DNA of 64,000 bases from Thecamonas trahens ATCC 50062. Taxonomy: Eukaryota > Apusozoa > Apusomonadida > Apusomonadidae. Below the pieces are notes generated by a model. It ran no database searches. It was not told where the DNA came from and saw only the letters and a program-made list of their open reading frames with translations. Below, piece by piece: positions 18,775 through 30,159 of this stretch. Both the position numbers and the translations under genes were made by a program. The stretch is taken from the NCBI RefSeq assembly GCF_000142905.1, contig NW_013657664.1, forward strand, positions 198,287 through 262,286, given 5' to 3'. Each line of letters opens with the position of its first letter. The stretch's first letter is position 1.

Positions 18775-20894
18775 CTACAACTCACGACGGACGTAGACAA
18801 GGATGTAGGCTTCGGCGGCGAGGACCTCGGCTTCTGTGACGACGGTTGTCTTCTTGTCGTCAAACTTGATCCAGACGGTGGCTCCCGAGTGCGAGCGCGT
18901 CTTGGCCATTGTGATGTAGTGGCCGCGGGAGAGGCTAAATCCGATGTGGACAATGACTGCAGCCAGGTCATAGAGCTCCGAAGCCGGCGAGGCCGAGCTG
19001 TTGAGCAGTGGCGCGACGTCGAGGTTGGTGAGCGGAAAGGAAATGGCAGTGGCGATCTTGGCCGGGCCGTTCTTATCCCATACAAAGCGCTTGACATGGA
19101 GGCGGAGAACATGTGGCGTTTTCGTCAGTGAGGGGGTCACCTCTGCCTGATGCTTGCCGCCGCAGGCGTCGCAGTCGATGGCGGCGTCAAGGAGTTCGGG
19201 GTGGGAAAGGGCGTAAAGGCAAGTGTCGAGCGGAACATCCTTGCGTCGAGAGGAGGAGGAGACAGTGACGACACGGCCGCGGCTTCTTCGTGTGAACTGG
19301 TGAAACTTGGGCGGGATGTCGATGCTGAGGTCCCAGGCGTCGGCGTCGTTGTGCTTGACGGCACCGCAGCCGAGGCAAGCCAGCGAGGTTCTCATGCTTG
19401 CGCAGAACATGCGCTTCATGGTCGCGAGCGCCAAGCTCCGCGACGACAGTTCCTCGTGAAGGGTATCAAGGAAAAAGGTGAAGAACTCGTGGGCATCGTG
19501 CTGGTCCGTGCCGCGAAAGCGTGGGAGGAACTTCCACACGGCGGCCTGCAGCTCGTTGGGCACGACGTACTCCCAGCGAATCGACCACAGGACTCGCATG
19601 AGGTTGCGGATGGCACCAGCGAGCTCCAAGTCTTCATCTTCCTGGCCAGACTCGACCAGTTGGTGGCAGTCGAGCGTCGACTGCCGCATGAGCGGACGCC
19701 GGACACGTGGCGGGGTGAACGGCGGGTTGGTGCCCAGCGGCGTCGCGCCACCGAGCTGCAAGAAAAGTCGCGAAAGGCATCGATATGTGAGAGCGCCTGG
19801 ATAGCCGCGTTCATGTAGCAGGTGTTGCCAAGGTTGTCGAGGCCGACTCGACCCGGGATCCGCTGCCCGAGGCCAGCGCTGCCTGCCGCAGGCGAGGCCA
19901 GTGCCTCCGTGAGCGACGAGCCTGTGCGGCGCGGCGTTGGCGGCATGACCAGCGACGACCTGGTGAGCGAGGCACCTGCACCTACGGAACTTGCCGATGG
20001 AATGTCAACCTTGAGTCGCGGTGCAAGCAGTCGCGACGTGTCGCGGGCCGGCGAGGAAGCCGGCGGCTTGGATTTGACCGGCGGGTGTCGGGCGTCACGG
20101 ACCACGCCGCGCCAGGCGGCAAAGGCCTCGGCGAGCACTTCGCGGGCGCGAACTGATGCGCGGTGGCTGGCAACTTCAGCAAACGATGGGACTGAGAGCC
20201 GTGGGGTGAGCGGAACCGACGAAAAGGTGCGACCCGGCGTGGCCGGCTGCGCAAGCGAGAGGGAGCCGAAGAGGCGGGCCACGTCGCCCTTGTCAGTGTC
20301 GACGCCGCGGCCGAGGCTCAAGTCACACGAGAAGCAAACCACAATCCGCGATGGCAACAGAAGCGCCAGCGCATGCGCAGTATCGCCAAAATGGGTCCGT
20401 GCGTGCCAGTGCTGAGGCGAGAGCGCGCCGCGCGCCGGCCCATCCTTGCTCCCCGCACACGCCACCGAGCCGCAGGTGAGGCAGAGCGCAAAGCCGCCTC
20501 CACCTGCAACCGCGCCACAAGCCTGTAGAGCACAGGCTGGCACCACTGGTCCGCCCTGGACCACATCATCCAGAACCGCCGAGCACAAGTCCAGTCGCTG
20601 CATGTGCGGGCATGAATCAACGGGATCGGACCCGCTCTCGACCTGGCCATCGTCGCCTGCCGGCAGTAGTGTCACCAGCGGCCGGGCCTTCTTGGTAGCG
20701 GGCGACGACACAGCCGCCGCTGCAGCCCGGCGCCTGCGCTTGCGCGAGCCACTGCTGCTCGGCCGAGCCAGACGCGCGCTCTGCCTCCTCCGCCCCATGC
20801 TGGCCACCGCTGTCGCCCCGGAAGGCCTTCGTCTAGAAGTAGCCCGGAGCATACGCATACTGACCGAGTCCCGGCCCGAGCGAGTGACCACCAT
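18775..20894 (-). CDS. ZnF-UBP ubiquitin-specific protease (one-base frameshift in assembly)
   Basis: A deubiquitinating cysteine protease of the USP family. An N-terminal basic, Arg/Ser-rich region is followed by a ZnF-UBP domain at about residues 90-190 (CPHMQRLDLC, CLTCGSVACAG, HWHARTHFGDTAHAL, IVVCFSCDL), a linker, and the catalytic domain. Its Cys box is GLDNLGNTCYMNAAIQALSH, the next box is DQHDAHEFFTFFLDTLHEEL, and the His box is SRGHYITMAK. The zinc-ribbon cysteines CLGCG and CDACG are also present. The frame breaks right after the Cys box near 19764 (FRDF then LQLGG); one more T in a TTTT run restores FRDFFLQL, the usual LRDYF-type continuation, giving 706 aa. I chose the ATG at 20894; the open frame upstream has no other ATG nearby. 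Confidence 0.88.
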
Positions 20895-21549
20895 GGGCGG
20901 TGTTCTGTTCCCAGATGCTGTCGCCCTGTGAGACGCTGTCGCCCTGTGAGACGCTGTCGCTCTGGCCACGACGCTCTCACCGTATGCAAGACGCTGCTCG
21001 AGGCAAGAAAGACGCGGCTCGAGGCAAGGAAGACGCGGCTCGAGGCAAGGACGACGCGGCTCGAGGCAAGGAAGACGCGGTTCAAGGCAAGGAAGACGCG
21101 GCTCGAGGCAAGGACGACGCGGCTCGAGGCAAGGAAGACGCGGTTCAAGGCAAGGAAGACGCGGCTCGAGGCAAGGAAGACGCGGCTCGAGGCAAGGACG
21201 ACGCGGCTCGAGGCAAGGAAGACGCGGTTCAAGGCAAGGAAGACGCGGCTCGAGGCAAGGACGACGCGGCTCGAGGCAAGGAGGACGCGGTTCAAGGCAA
21301 GGAGGATGCGGCTCGTCGAGAGGCGTGAGCGCGCGCGATAGCGAAAGTGGGCGCAGTTGAGAGAGAGAGTGAGAGTGAGAGAGAGAGAGAGAGGGGGGGG
21401 GGGGGCACTACCACGGACACCGATGGCAGACGGTGAGAAGCGAAAAGCCCGCCAAGTCAAACCCAACTCCACCCCCACCTCCTCCTTCACCCCTCACACC
21501 CACCCTCACCCACAGCCTACATCCCCTCTCACACCACACCACACGGCTT
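20895..21549. other. Divergent region between USP and Rab genes
   Basis: About 650 bp between two divergent starts. It holds the 21-bp minisatellite, an 18-bp repeat at about 20927-20965 (gacgctgtcgccctgtga type), a GA-rich stretch ending in a G run at about 21357-21406, and a pyrimidine-rich stretch just before the Rab start. A plus-strand frame at 20900-21328 (142 codons) is not supported as a gene beyond being open. Confidence 0.6.
20994..21315. repeat. 21-bp minisatellite with a 147-bp higher-order unit
   Basis: Sixteen tandem 21-bp units lie in the divergent region between the USP and Rab genes. Read on the plus strand they encode DAARGKE-type heptads in three variants (ARGKE, ARGKD, VQGKE). 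Units 2-8 and 9-15 repeat the same order of seven variants, so the array is largely a duplication of a 147-bp block. Because 21 is divisible by three, frames on both strands stay open; this does not by itself make it coding. Confidence 0.85.
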
Positions 21550-22406
21550 ATGGCAGCGTATTCGTCGGGGATGGACCCGGACATTGCATACACTGTCCGG
21601 GTGGTGGTCATTGGAGGTAGGCTGCCCCCTTCACCCTCTTCGCCCTCCCTCCGAGCCCCCCCCCCCCCACACACACACTCATCCATCACCTCGTCTCTGA
21701 TGGCGACATGGCCCCGGCTACACAGATCCAAGCGTGGGAAAGTCGAGCGTGGTGCGAAGGCTAGCAACAGGAATGTTCTCGGAGAACCACATTGCCACCA
21801 TCGGGGCAGAGTTCCACAACGTGGTGCTGGAGGTCCCGATCCCGCCCGAGAATGCGCCCGTCGCTGTCCGAGTCCAACTGTGGGATACGGCCGGCCAGGA
21901 GCGGTATCGATCTGTGGCACCAGCATACTATCGCGGTGCACCAGCAGTGATTGTCATGTACAACGTGTGTGCAAAGTCGTCGTTCACGGCAGTCGCCTCG
22001 TGGCTCAGCGAAGCTGCCGCCCATCTCGGACACGACGGCGCGGTGTTTGCGCTCATGGGCAACAAGATCGATCTTGCTGACGCATCGGGCGTCGGCTTGC
22101 GCGAGGTGAGCCGTGACGATGGCGAGGCGCTCGCTGCCGCGCACGGTATGCTCTTTGCTGAGACGTCGGCCAAGACCGGGGCCGGCGTGGCGGACGCATA
22201 CGTCGCGGTCGCGGCTGCAGTTCTCGCCGACGAGGACGCGCGCGACCGATGTACAGCGCAGCGGCACGGGGCCAGGGCCTCGGGGATCTCCATCCCCCGC
22301 CGCCGAGAAAAGGCGTGGATACGCGCCCCTGGCGGGCCTGCGTGTGGTTGGTGACGATGGCGAGGCTGCTGCCGAGGCCGAAGACGCGGGCGGATGCTGC
22401 TTCTGA
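21550..22406 (+). CDS. Rab family small GTPase
   Basis: Two exons: 21550-21616 and 21726-22406, with a 109-nt intron that splits the P-loop codon (GTAGG...ACAG). Joined, all G motifs are present: VVVIGDPSVGKSSVVRRL (G1), IATIGAEF with the switch-I Thr, WDTAGQERYRSVAPAYYRGA (G3, Rab type), MGNKIDL (G4) and ETSAKTG (G5). It would regulate vesicle traffic; no particular Rab subtype could be assigned. In the assembled frame the protein ends at 22354 without a prenylation signal. Removing one C from the CCCCC run near 22293 continues into a frame ending GGCCF at 22406, a CCX-type geranylgeranylation motif; that version is 248 aa and I prefer it. It is convergent with CYFIP. Confidence 0.9.
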
Positions 22407-22498
22407 CGAGAAGGGTAAGGTAAGGGGGGACAACAAAGAGCGATGCGGGGTTTGTGCAAAGGGCTATGTGGAGGGCGTGCGCAGCTTGGGCAGGTGGA

Positions 22499-25400
22499 TC
22501 AGCGGAAGGAAGCCGAGTCGTCTGCCGGCGGCGAGATGTCGCGGGCAACCTTGGTGTTGAGCGGCGCGGTGGCGCGGAGCATGCCGAGGACACCGTCGTT
22601 GACGGAGCGGACGTAGGCGGCACGCGAAAGAAGGTAGCGTGAGGGCTCGTCCGAGGCCTTGGCCTCCGAAGCCTCGTCAACGTTGAGGGCGTGGTAGGCA
22701 AAGTCGAGGGCGTTGAACAGGTCGGCCTGCTCCATGAGGTAGACGAGGGCGAGGCCGCCGAAGCAAAAGCCGTCGCCGAAGATGTCCATGGGCGCAAACT
22801 TGGCGTCGCCGCGCGGCGGAAGGCAGAACGTGAACTGGAGGGCGGACCAGAGGCGGTAGAGCTCGTACGAGGTGTCGACCGAGACGAGGCCGTTCTCGGA
22901 CGGCGGGCCCATCCACTCGTTGCGGTGCGGGTCGATGCCCTTGGCCATGTCGAGGAGGACGTAGCGGGTGAGCGAGGCATTGTTGAGCTCAAACTGGTAG
23001 AGGCGGACGGCTGCAATGGCGTCCTGCGGCAGCTCGGAGAAGAGCGAGGTGTTGATGGTGGCCTCGATGGTGGAGCGGATGCCGGCAATGGTGGAGGCGA
23101 GGTGCTCGTCGTTAAAGCCAAAGTTGGTGAGCGGCGAGGCGTCGACAAACGGCGCGAGCCGTGTAAAGCCAAGGGTGGCGCGCTCGTGGGCGAGCGAGTC
23201 GAGGATGGTAAAGATGGCCAGCGAGTTGCCGATCTCGCGGAAGGCCTGGAAGACCTCCTGGATGCCGTCGTAGTTGACAATGGGGTCGAGCTTGGCCTCG
23301 AAGAAGCCGATGACACCGGCGGTTCCGTACGAGTGGCGCGGGAGAGTGGTCTGCTCGGGCATGCCGTCGAGGAGAGTGGTGATGTACGGCGCGGCCTTGT
23401 TCTCGAGCTGGCGGCGGATGTGGCCGACGAGCTCTGCGATGACGAGGCCCATACGATCGATGCCGACAATGTCAAAGAGAGCGCGGAAGTGTGGGATGCC
23501 GACAAACGACTTGGTCCGCATAAACACGGTGGCATATGCGTTGTTGAGCGTCCGGGTACCGAACTGGTGGGTGGGCGGGATCTTGGGCATGGGCACACGC
23601 TCGACGTCCTCACCAAACTGGACTGGCGCCCGGACAAAGCGCTCGGTCGTCGACGAGTACATCATGTTCGGCACGACGTCGTTGATGAGCTCAAAGACAG
23701 CGTGAAGGATGATGCGGCCGTGGAAAGAGACGAGCGACGACGAGTCGGCGGTGTCGTTGAGCATAACCTCGAACGGATCGAGAGTGACGTTGATGGACAT
23801 GATGCGGTGCATCTCGCGGACGTTCTTGATCGACTCGAGGAGCTCGATGATGCCCGAGAACGGCTCAGCCTCAAACTTGGTGATGGCGTAGTCGAGGTTC
23901 TCGCGGAGCGCGTAGTTCATGCGCTGCGAGACGAGGGCCGAGAGGTCGATGGAGCGGCCGAGCAGCTGGCAGTGGCGCTGGCGGAGGAGGACCTCGAAGC
24001 GAGAGCGCGGGATGTCGAGGCGACCCGGCGGGAGCGTCGAGGCGAGGCGGGCGCGGTACTCCTGGTCGAGGAGGCGCGAGGCGGCCTGGACCTTGACGTG
24101 GTTAAAGTACGTCTCGGAGAGCTTGTACACGAGCTGGTCAAAGACAAGGTTGACTTCGGCCTCGACCTCGTTGTACATAAACTGCTGGCGGAGGGTGCGG
24201 AGGGCGACCTCGGCGGCGTCGTTGTAGAGGTCGAGCGGGTAGAGGACAAACTCGACCATGGCCGGGTTCTGCGCGTACGTCTGCAGGATGTGGTCGGCGA
24301 GGATCCACGGAAGCGACATCTCGATCGGGAACTGGTCGGCGTCGGCGAGCTCGAGGTAGAACTCGCGGTACCAGAGCATGGCAAGGTCGGTGACACCGCG
24401 GAGCGTGCCCTGAAAGTCGAGTACGTACGAGTAGAAGAACGAGCGCTCGTAGAACGACTTGAGGAGGGCAACGTGGTCGGGCTTGAGGTCCTTGGACTTG
24501 CCCTTGCGGTCGCCCGAGTACAGCGACGAGATGATACACCGCAGGAGCTGGAGCTGGGTCGGCGACGGGCCGGCGCAGCGCGACGGGATCTGCAGCTTGA
24601 ACGGGTTCTTCTTGGTCACCTTCTTGCCGTCGACCATCGGATCCTTGGGCTCCTGCCCGTTGAGCCAGTCGGCGGCCATGGCGCGCATCTGCATCAGCGA
24701 CGCCCGGATGAGCTTCTTCTTCTTGGTGGCGTGGAAGACGAGGTCGCGGAGCGACGACTGCACAAACTGCTGCATCTCGTCGTGGACCCGCCGGCGCATC
24801 ATCTCCATCAGCAGCGAGTCAGCCCGAAGCATGACCTGCGAGAGACCCTTAATCTTGGCAATAACCTCAACGAGGCAGTACCGCTCACGCGAGTCGTAGT
24901 TGTACCGCACGACGCGCTCGTACTGGATGACGTCGTCCGGGTTGCGGTCCGCCGGCGTGTCGCCGTACGGGTTCGAGAACTTCCACGCCGCCTGCTCGAG
25001 CACCGCAGACGTCATGTTTGACAGAATGCGGAAGCCCTTGAGGATGAGCCCGTACAGTAGCCGCGCAATCTTCTGCGACACCATCTTGCCCGCCCGCAGG
25101 ATGCGTCGCACCTCGGTGATCCGCGCCGAAAAGTCGGCCAGGTACTCGTCGTGCAGCGACCGGAAGACCGGGAGCCGGTTGATGATGCAGTACTCGATGT
25201 TGAGCCGCTCGTTCTCGTACGGCTTCTCCCAAACCTTGGGGTCAAAGTTGGAGCACCGTTCGATGAACGACGACGAGAGCATGGCCATGTCACCGTACAG
25301 CGGGAGCACAGGGTAGCGCTTGAGCAGCCGCGCATAGTCGAGGACCTTAAACTCCTTGGTCTTGAACGCGTTGTTTGGTGCCGCAGGATCCTGAGAGTCG

Positions 25401-26663
25401 TACAGGAAGATCGAAAACGGAATGACCCGCAGCAACGCGTGCTTCTCCTCGGGGTAGAGGAACAGGTTGCCGGTCCACCGCTGGAGGCAGTGCTCGAGAA
25501 TGAGCACAAGCACCGTTGTGTACCGCGAGACCTGCGGGAGCTTCTGCTTGAGCGTGTTGGTGATGATGTTCTGGTTCGCCAGGAACAGGTACATCTCCTG
25601 GTTGTCCAGTGTCTGGTCCGTCAGGCCCGACGCCTCGAGGTTCTTGCGGAGAAAGCCGTACGCCCGCTTGTAGAACGAGAGGTCGTTGTTGCACCCCTTC
25701 ATGTTCTTGAGCGCGTCGAGCTTCGACAGCAGGTCCAGCAGCAGCACCAGCTTCCAGATCAGTGTGTCCGACGACGATGTCGTCCGCCCAGAGCTCTTCT
25801 TGCCGCCCACAGAGTCGGCCGCGAGCTTCTCAAACTCCTCCAGAAGAAAGTCGATGCACTCGTTGACAAAGGAGAACAGGTTCTTGAGCTTGTTGATCTG
25901 AGGCTCCAGAACCCGGAATGTGTTCTGGTACAGCTCCACCTTGTTCTCCTGGTCCTGCGACTTGACTTGCGGCACAGACTTGGAGCACGAGCGGTACGTG
26001 TACAGCAGCGCAATGAACCCGGTGCCGCGCTCGAGCATCGAGTCGATCCTCGCCATCGTCCCTGCCTCGTCCACAAAGTCCGTCTGGTACCCCTCGCGGT
26101 CCGCAAAGTTGTACGACGACGCAGACCCGTACGAGATCGGGAAGTTTGGTCCTGCGCGTCATGTCACATTCCCGCCCCCGCCCCCGTCTCGTCTTCCGTG
26201 AGTCACCCACGTGCACCCGCGCCGCCTCGCGTTGCGCGGTCGCCTCGCCCAAATGAAGGCCAACCGAAATTTGACGAACACCCCCGTGTCCACCCGGCGG
26301 TGCCGGCACTTCCTCCACAGCTGCCAGCTCCCTGCCAGCCCCGACACACCTGGCCTCCGGGCAGGGCACCCTTTGCCACATAGTCTGTAACCCTCCGTGC
26401 TGGCCTCCTCACCCCATCCACAATTGCCTGGCGCTTGCCCCCGCACGCCTGACGACCGACTGCCGTTTTTTTGACGCCTCGAGCCAGCCAGCGCAGAGGT
26501 GCGCTCCCACCACCACCACCCACCACCCACCACCACTACCACCAGCTTGCAAGCACACGGGACCTGCACACGTACCTTCAACATTGGGCGTGTCGTCAGG
26601 GAGGATGAACCGGTCGAAGCCCCGGATGTAGTTGAGCGCTTCTCCGCCCTGGTCAGCAGCCAT
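22499..26663 (-). CDS. CYFIP: CYFIP/Sra1/PIR121, WAVE regulatory complex subunit
   Basis: Two exons: 26663-26576 and 26151-22499, with a 424-nt intron (GTACGT...GCGCAG) whose phases join as NVEG to PNFPISYG; 1246 aa, the normal CYFIP length (human about 1253). CYFIP is the Rac1-binding subunit of the WAVE complex that controls Arp2/3 actin branching. Family features run along the whole protein, for example LYTYRSCSKSVPQVK, VLEPQINKLKNLF, LDALKNMKGCNNDLSFYKRA, FYERSFFYSYVLDFQGTLRG, and the C-terminal ALVYLMEQADLFNALDFAYH. No internal break was seen over 3.6 kb. Starting at 26663 gives the N-terminus MAADQGGEALNYIRGFDRF, which resembles other CYFIP starts. Confidence 0.96.
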
Positions 26664-26931
26664 GACTGGTTGTTGTCGAGAGACGAGCGTGGCCGTCGTC
26701 GCTGGCGTTGCTGACAGCAACTTGCTGTTGGCGTTGGGATTCGCCGACTGCCGACCGCCGCCGACCGCCGGCCACTGACCGCAGCACGTCTACCCACCTC
26801 CACCCGCTCCAAAGCGCGGCTAACTGACCATCTAACCCGGGAGCACAGTCGAAAGAGTTGGGATTAAGGCTGAGATAGGGATTCAGATCGAGTCAAGGCA
26901 TATGACAGAGGATGCTAGAGGCGATGATGAC

Positions 26932-27795
26932 TCACGTCCTCGGCGCCGGCTCCAGCTCGGGCTCAGGATGAGGCCCAGGCTCGGTCTCAGGCTCGGTCTC
27001 AGCCAAGACAAGATCGGGGCAATGGGCGTAAAGCGCGATGGTACGGCCCCACGGTGTGACGCCCAGCACCGCGGTTTGAGTAAGACCGACGGTGTCAGTG
27101 AGGTACTCCGCGACGTACTCCTCGATGTTGTTGCGGATGGTCATCGCGGCATAGGCGGCTGGTGGCGGAAGACCCTTGCGACGGAGCCTGCTGCGACACT
27201 TGCGGTAGTTGTCCCAAGTGTGAGTCTCGAGGACCAGAGTTGCGCCCAGGCTGCCCAGCTTGGCCAGGAACGCTCGCAGTCCGTCGTCACCGGCATTAAC
27301 GTGGATCCACATGACCAACCCAAAGCAGAAAACCACATCGAACGGCGGCGAGGCGCCGTCAGTCGGCACCTCGCCACCTCTTGCGGCGAGCAGCGTGTCC
27401 TCAACGCCGTCGGCCAAGATGTCACCAGCCAGAAAGGCAAAGCTGAGCCCGGCCGCCGCGTCGCCGTTGCGCCCGGCCACCAGTGTCTCGGCCCGCGCCA
27501 CCAGGCTGGCATCGACGTCAATGCCAACCGCGTGCACCGCTCGTCCCGAGCTCTCCGCCACCCTTTCAGCCACCGCCACCGTCAAATCACCGGCGTTGCA
27601 CCCAAGATCGAGCATGTACAGCGGGCGCTCGCCGTCGCCGGCGGCCTCGGCCACCAGCACGCCGACGGCTCTCGGCACAAACGGCAGCCGCTTAGACGGC
27701 GGATTGAACTGCGCATCATAGTAGCGAGGAAAGTTGCCGAAAAAGTGTCCTCCCGTCGTGTCCTCCTCCACACTCTGCGGCGGAGCCTCACTCAT
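26932..27795 (-). CDS. Bin3-type RNA methyltransferase (BCDIN3D/MePCE-like)
   Basis: A SAM-dependent methyltransferase of the Bin3 family, which methylates RNA 5'-phosphates (pre-miRNA or tRNA-His in BCDIN3D, 7SK in MePCE). Motifs: GHFFGNFPRYYDAQFNPPSK, then MLDLGCNAGDLTVAVAER (SAM-binding motif I), GIDVDASLVARAE (post-I acidic), FCFGLVMWIHVNAGDDGLRA and LVLETHTWDNYRK, the Bin3 signature. The size (287 aa from the ATG at 27795) and the short N-terminus are closer to BCDIN3D. The frame stays open upstream to another ATG at 27900, so the start is not certain. The C-terminus is a repetitive acidic Glu/Pro tail (EPETEPGPHPEPELEP), unusual for the family. Confidence 0.87.
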   Translation of the reverse strand: MSEAPPQSVEEDTTGGHFFGNFPRYYDAQFNPPSKRLPFVPRAVGVLVAEAAGDGERPLYMLDLGCNAGDLTVAVAERVAESSGRAVHAVGIDVDASLVARAETLVAGRNGDAAAGLSFAFLAGDILADGVEDTLLAARGGEVPTDGASPPFDVVFCFGLVMWIHVNAGDDGLRAFLAKLGSLGATLVLETHTWDNYRKCRSRLRRKGLPPPAAYAAMTIRNNIEEYVAEYLTDTVGLTQTAVLGVTPWGRTIALYAHCPDLVLAETEPETEPGPHPEPELEPAPRT

Positions 27796-28258
27796 GGCTT
27801 GCGAGAGGTGCCGCTCTCCGAGCCCCGGGCGTCCGAGTGGCCCGATCGCGATCACGCTCGGCCGAGGGTGGGGAGATTGTCCTGGCAACGGACCAACCAT
27901 CCTTGATGTACATGACTATTTCATGTACTTGAGCCCATGCTTGGGTGTTGATGTAGGCAGTCGCTTACTCTGAGGCGACTGAGTATGCCCGAATCGCTCG
28001 CGATGGACATCGGCCTTGTCTAGCATCTGCCCAGTGGTGCACACCGCCGCCTTGCACCCTCCCGCGCCCTCACCCACACCCACACACACACATCATCATC
28101 GGTGGCGCCCACGCACACACCACTCACCACAGTCAGCTCAATCTCATCACCAAACGCTCTCTGGCTCACCTTCTATCAACTCGCTGCTGCTGCTGCCTCC
28201 TGCAACTGTCGCTACCCACAAGACAGGCCTATGGCTCGTCGAGGCTACGGCGGGGGGC
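27796..28258. other. Divergent region between Bin3 methyltransferase and RING genes
   Basis: About 460 bp. The first 105 bp continue the open frame of the methyltransferase to an ATG at 27900. The rest contains a CA-rich stretch at about 28070-28100 and nothing I can name. It may also contain a first exon of the RING gene. Confidence 0.45.
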
Positions 28259-29525
28259 ATGGCCGAGCCTGGCCGAATCTGAGAAGGAGGCTGGGCCTGT
28301 GCTGTCGGCTGTGACCAGCGATGATCACGTACTGCTGTTAGATGCGGCCGCATTGCGGGAGGTCATGACCTGCCCCATCTGCAAGGACGTCCTAGACTGT
28401 CCGCAGGCCATCAAGAACTGTTTGCATCGGTTCTGCAAGGTCTGCCTCGCCACCTCGCTCCGCGTTGCCAAGAAAGAGTGCCCTGTCTGCCGCCAGCACT
28501 GCATCTCGAAGCGGGCAGCCCGCGATGATGACCTCCTCCGCTGCTTGGTCGAGGATCTTACGTTTCGGGCTCCTCCGCCGCCGGCTGAGTCCACCCGCCG
28601 CCGCGCACGCAACCTCGTCGCTCCGCCGTCAGGATCGCCGTACCCGCCGTCGATCTCTGCCACCGCAGGTCTTGCACCAGCCATTGCCAAGTCAGTCCGT
28701 GCCTTTCAGGCCGCTACGCTGCAGCACCGCCAGCAACAGCAAAGCAACGACTCGTTCTTTAAGCAAAAGGAGGCCGTCTCTGATGACGACGATATGGTGC
28801 CATACTCGGCTCCGGGCCGCTCTCGGCCGACAACGTCATCACGGGCAACATCCGCAATCCGATCACGCCCTTTGCACTCTAGGGTGCATGCCAGCAGTCA
28901 CAGCTTGGCCGACGCCTCGCCAGCTTCAGCTGATGGCCGGTCTGGCCTCTCGTCAGCGCCGGGCTTGCCGATCCCACCGTCACCGGCGTCGGCTGCTAAC
29001 TCGCGCAAACGTCGGCCCGCTACTGGGCCCGACAGGCAGCAGTCGAGCGCCAAGCGCCAGCACATTCTCGCCCGTCCACGCGCCGACTCGCCGCAGCCTG
29101 CCGTGTCAAGTCGTCACATCGACATCGCCTCGCTCCGGAACTCGATCAAGCCTGCGTCGGTGCTTGGCAGGATGATGACCGAGGCGCCGCCGCCCGAATC
29201 CTGCATCCTGCTGGATGCGCCGCAGCGCGCGCCGCCTGGCCAATCCCAACCAATCCCACTGGTCTTTAAGGTAATCATTCGCGGCGTCGAGTCGTTTGAA
29301 GGGCAAAGCCTCTGGGTCAGCACCTCATCCGAGACAACCGTCGACGAAGCCATGCGCGCCGTCGCAGTCCGCGTCGGCATGCGTGGCGTCGCCTACCGCC
29401 GACACAAGATGCGAACCTCATCTGGCAACATCCAAATCGACTACTCCATGACAATGGCGGCCTTTCTCAACACTTGCCGCACGCAAGACGTCCCGTTCTC
29501 GCTCACCTTCCGGCCACAGAAGTAG
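28259..29525 (+). CDS. RING-finger protein with C-terminal RAWUL-like domain (RING1/PCGF-like), start uncertain
   Basis: A probable E3 ubiquitin ligase with the layout of Polycomb RING1/PCGF proteins. The N-terminal C3HC4 RING is clear: MTCPICKDVL, CLHRFCKVC, KECPVCRQHC. A long Ser/Pro-rich, disordered middle contains a possible basic nuclear signal (SRKRRPATG). The C-terminal 80 residues form a ubiquitin-like RAWUL-type fold (LVFKVIIRGVESFEGQSLWV ... ISRE-type ending FSLTFRPQK is visible as PFSLTFRPQK). The RING frame has no ATG upstream. The ATG at 28259 (MAE...) joins the frame only if one C near 28269 is removed, giving 421 aa; otherwise a first exon lies upstream. The stop is 13 bp from that of the convergent Ost3/6-like gene. 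Confidence 0.72.
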
Positions 29526-29538
29526 CAACAAGGCTCGC

Positions 29539-30159
29539 TCACCCAAACTTGTTGAAATAGCTCCATGAGAAAAGCGACCACGGCATCATGGGATTGAACA
29601 AGTAGCCAGCCTTGAGCTGGACAGTGAGGCAGAGGAGCGAGACCATCACGAGCATGCCGCACACCAGCGGAAGCATCCACACCTGCGCCGAGGACGCCCG
29701 CTCCGCATCGCGCCGGCTGCGTTTGCCCCCGCGCGCCACCCGCGGTGGATCAAGCAGCGCCCACACAATGCCCACAAGCGCTAGATTGAGCCCGCTCACC
29801 CACAGCGTCTCCAGACCCAGCTGGAAGCCTCGCGACGGGTACATGAACATCAGCCCGCCGTCACGACCGCCGGCCACCAGCGGCGCGCCGCGGATGACCA
29901 CAAACGGAAGCCCAGCCATGCACGCCAGCATGCCCACCACACAGCCCAGCAGCACCAACGTCTCAGCCGCACCATGCTTGTCCACCTTCCTCCACCCTGC
30001 CGCCACCATGGCGTTGAGCCCGGCCACCGGATCCGCCTCTGCGCCCACCTCCAGGCCACGACCAACAGTGTTGCCACTTTCACCACCGCCACCCTCACCG
30101 CCAACCTCACCGCCACTGCGCCGACCACCAGTTCCTCTGCTTCTGCTCTTGGAACCCAT
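29539..30159 (-). CDS. Ost3/Ost6-like membrane protein lacking the thioredoxin domain
   Basis: A 206-aa protein with a Gly/Ser-rich N-terminus and at least three hydrophobic helices. The segment LPFVVIRGAPLVAGGRDGGL followed by GFQLGLETLWVSGLNLALVG resembles the membrane part of Ost3/Ost6 (TUSC3/MAGT1) subunits of the oligosaccharyltransferase (IRG.P...G, then Q/F..E), which assist N-glycosylation in the ER. The final helix ends KAGYLFNPMMPWSLFSW, comparable in place with the KYHGYPYSF tail of TUSC3. The lumenal thioredoxin-like domain with CxxC is absent, so any redox role is lost. The ATG at 30159 was chosen; the upstream open frame is low complexity. The assignment is by pattern only. Confidence 0.55.
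   Translation of the reverse strand: MGSKSRSRGTGGRRSGGEVGGEGGGGESGNTVGRGLEVGAEADPVAGLNAMVAAGWRKVDKHGAAETLVLLGCVVGMLACMAGLPFVVIRGAPLVAGGRDGGLMFMYPSRGFQLGLETLWVSGLNLALVGIVWALLDPPRVARGGKRSRRDAERASSAQVWMLPLVCGMLVMVSLLCLTVQLKAGYLFNPMMPWSLFSWSYFNKFG

Noticed and set aside
20900-21328. Plus-strand frame of 142 codons with DAARGKE heptads as a LEA-like gene
   Set aside because: The frame is open mainly because the 21-bp repeat contains no stop; it starts 6 bp from the divergent USP start and has no supporting features. Kept as a repeat, with the coding option mentioned.
22691-25021. Plus-strand open frame of 776 codons
   Set aside because: It is exactly antisense to the CYFIP coding exon; in this GC-rich genome antisense frames stay open by codon bias. 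No domain or plausible composition was seen.
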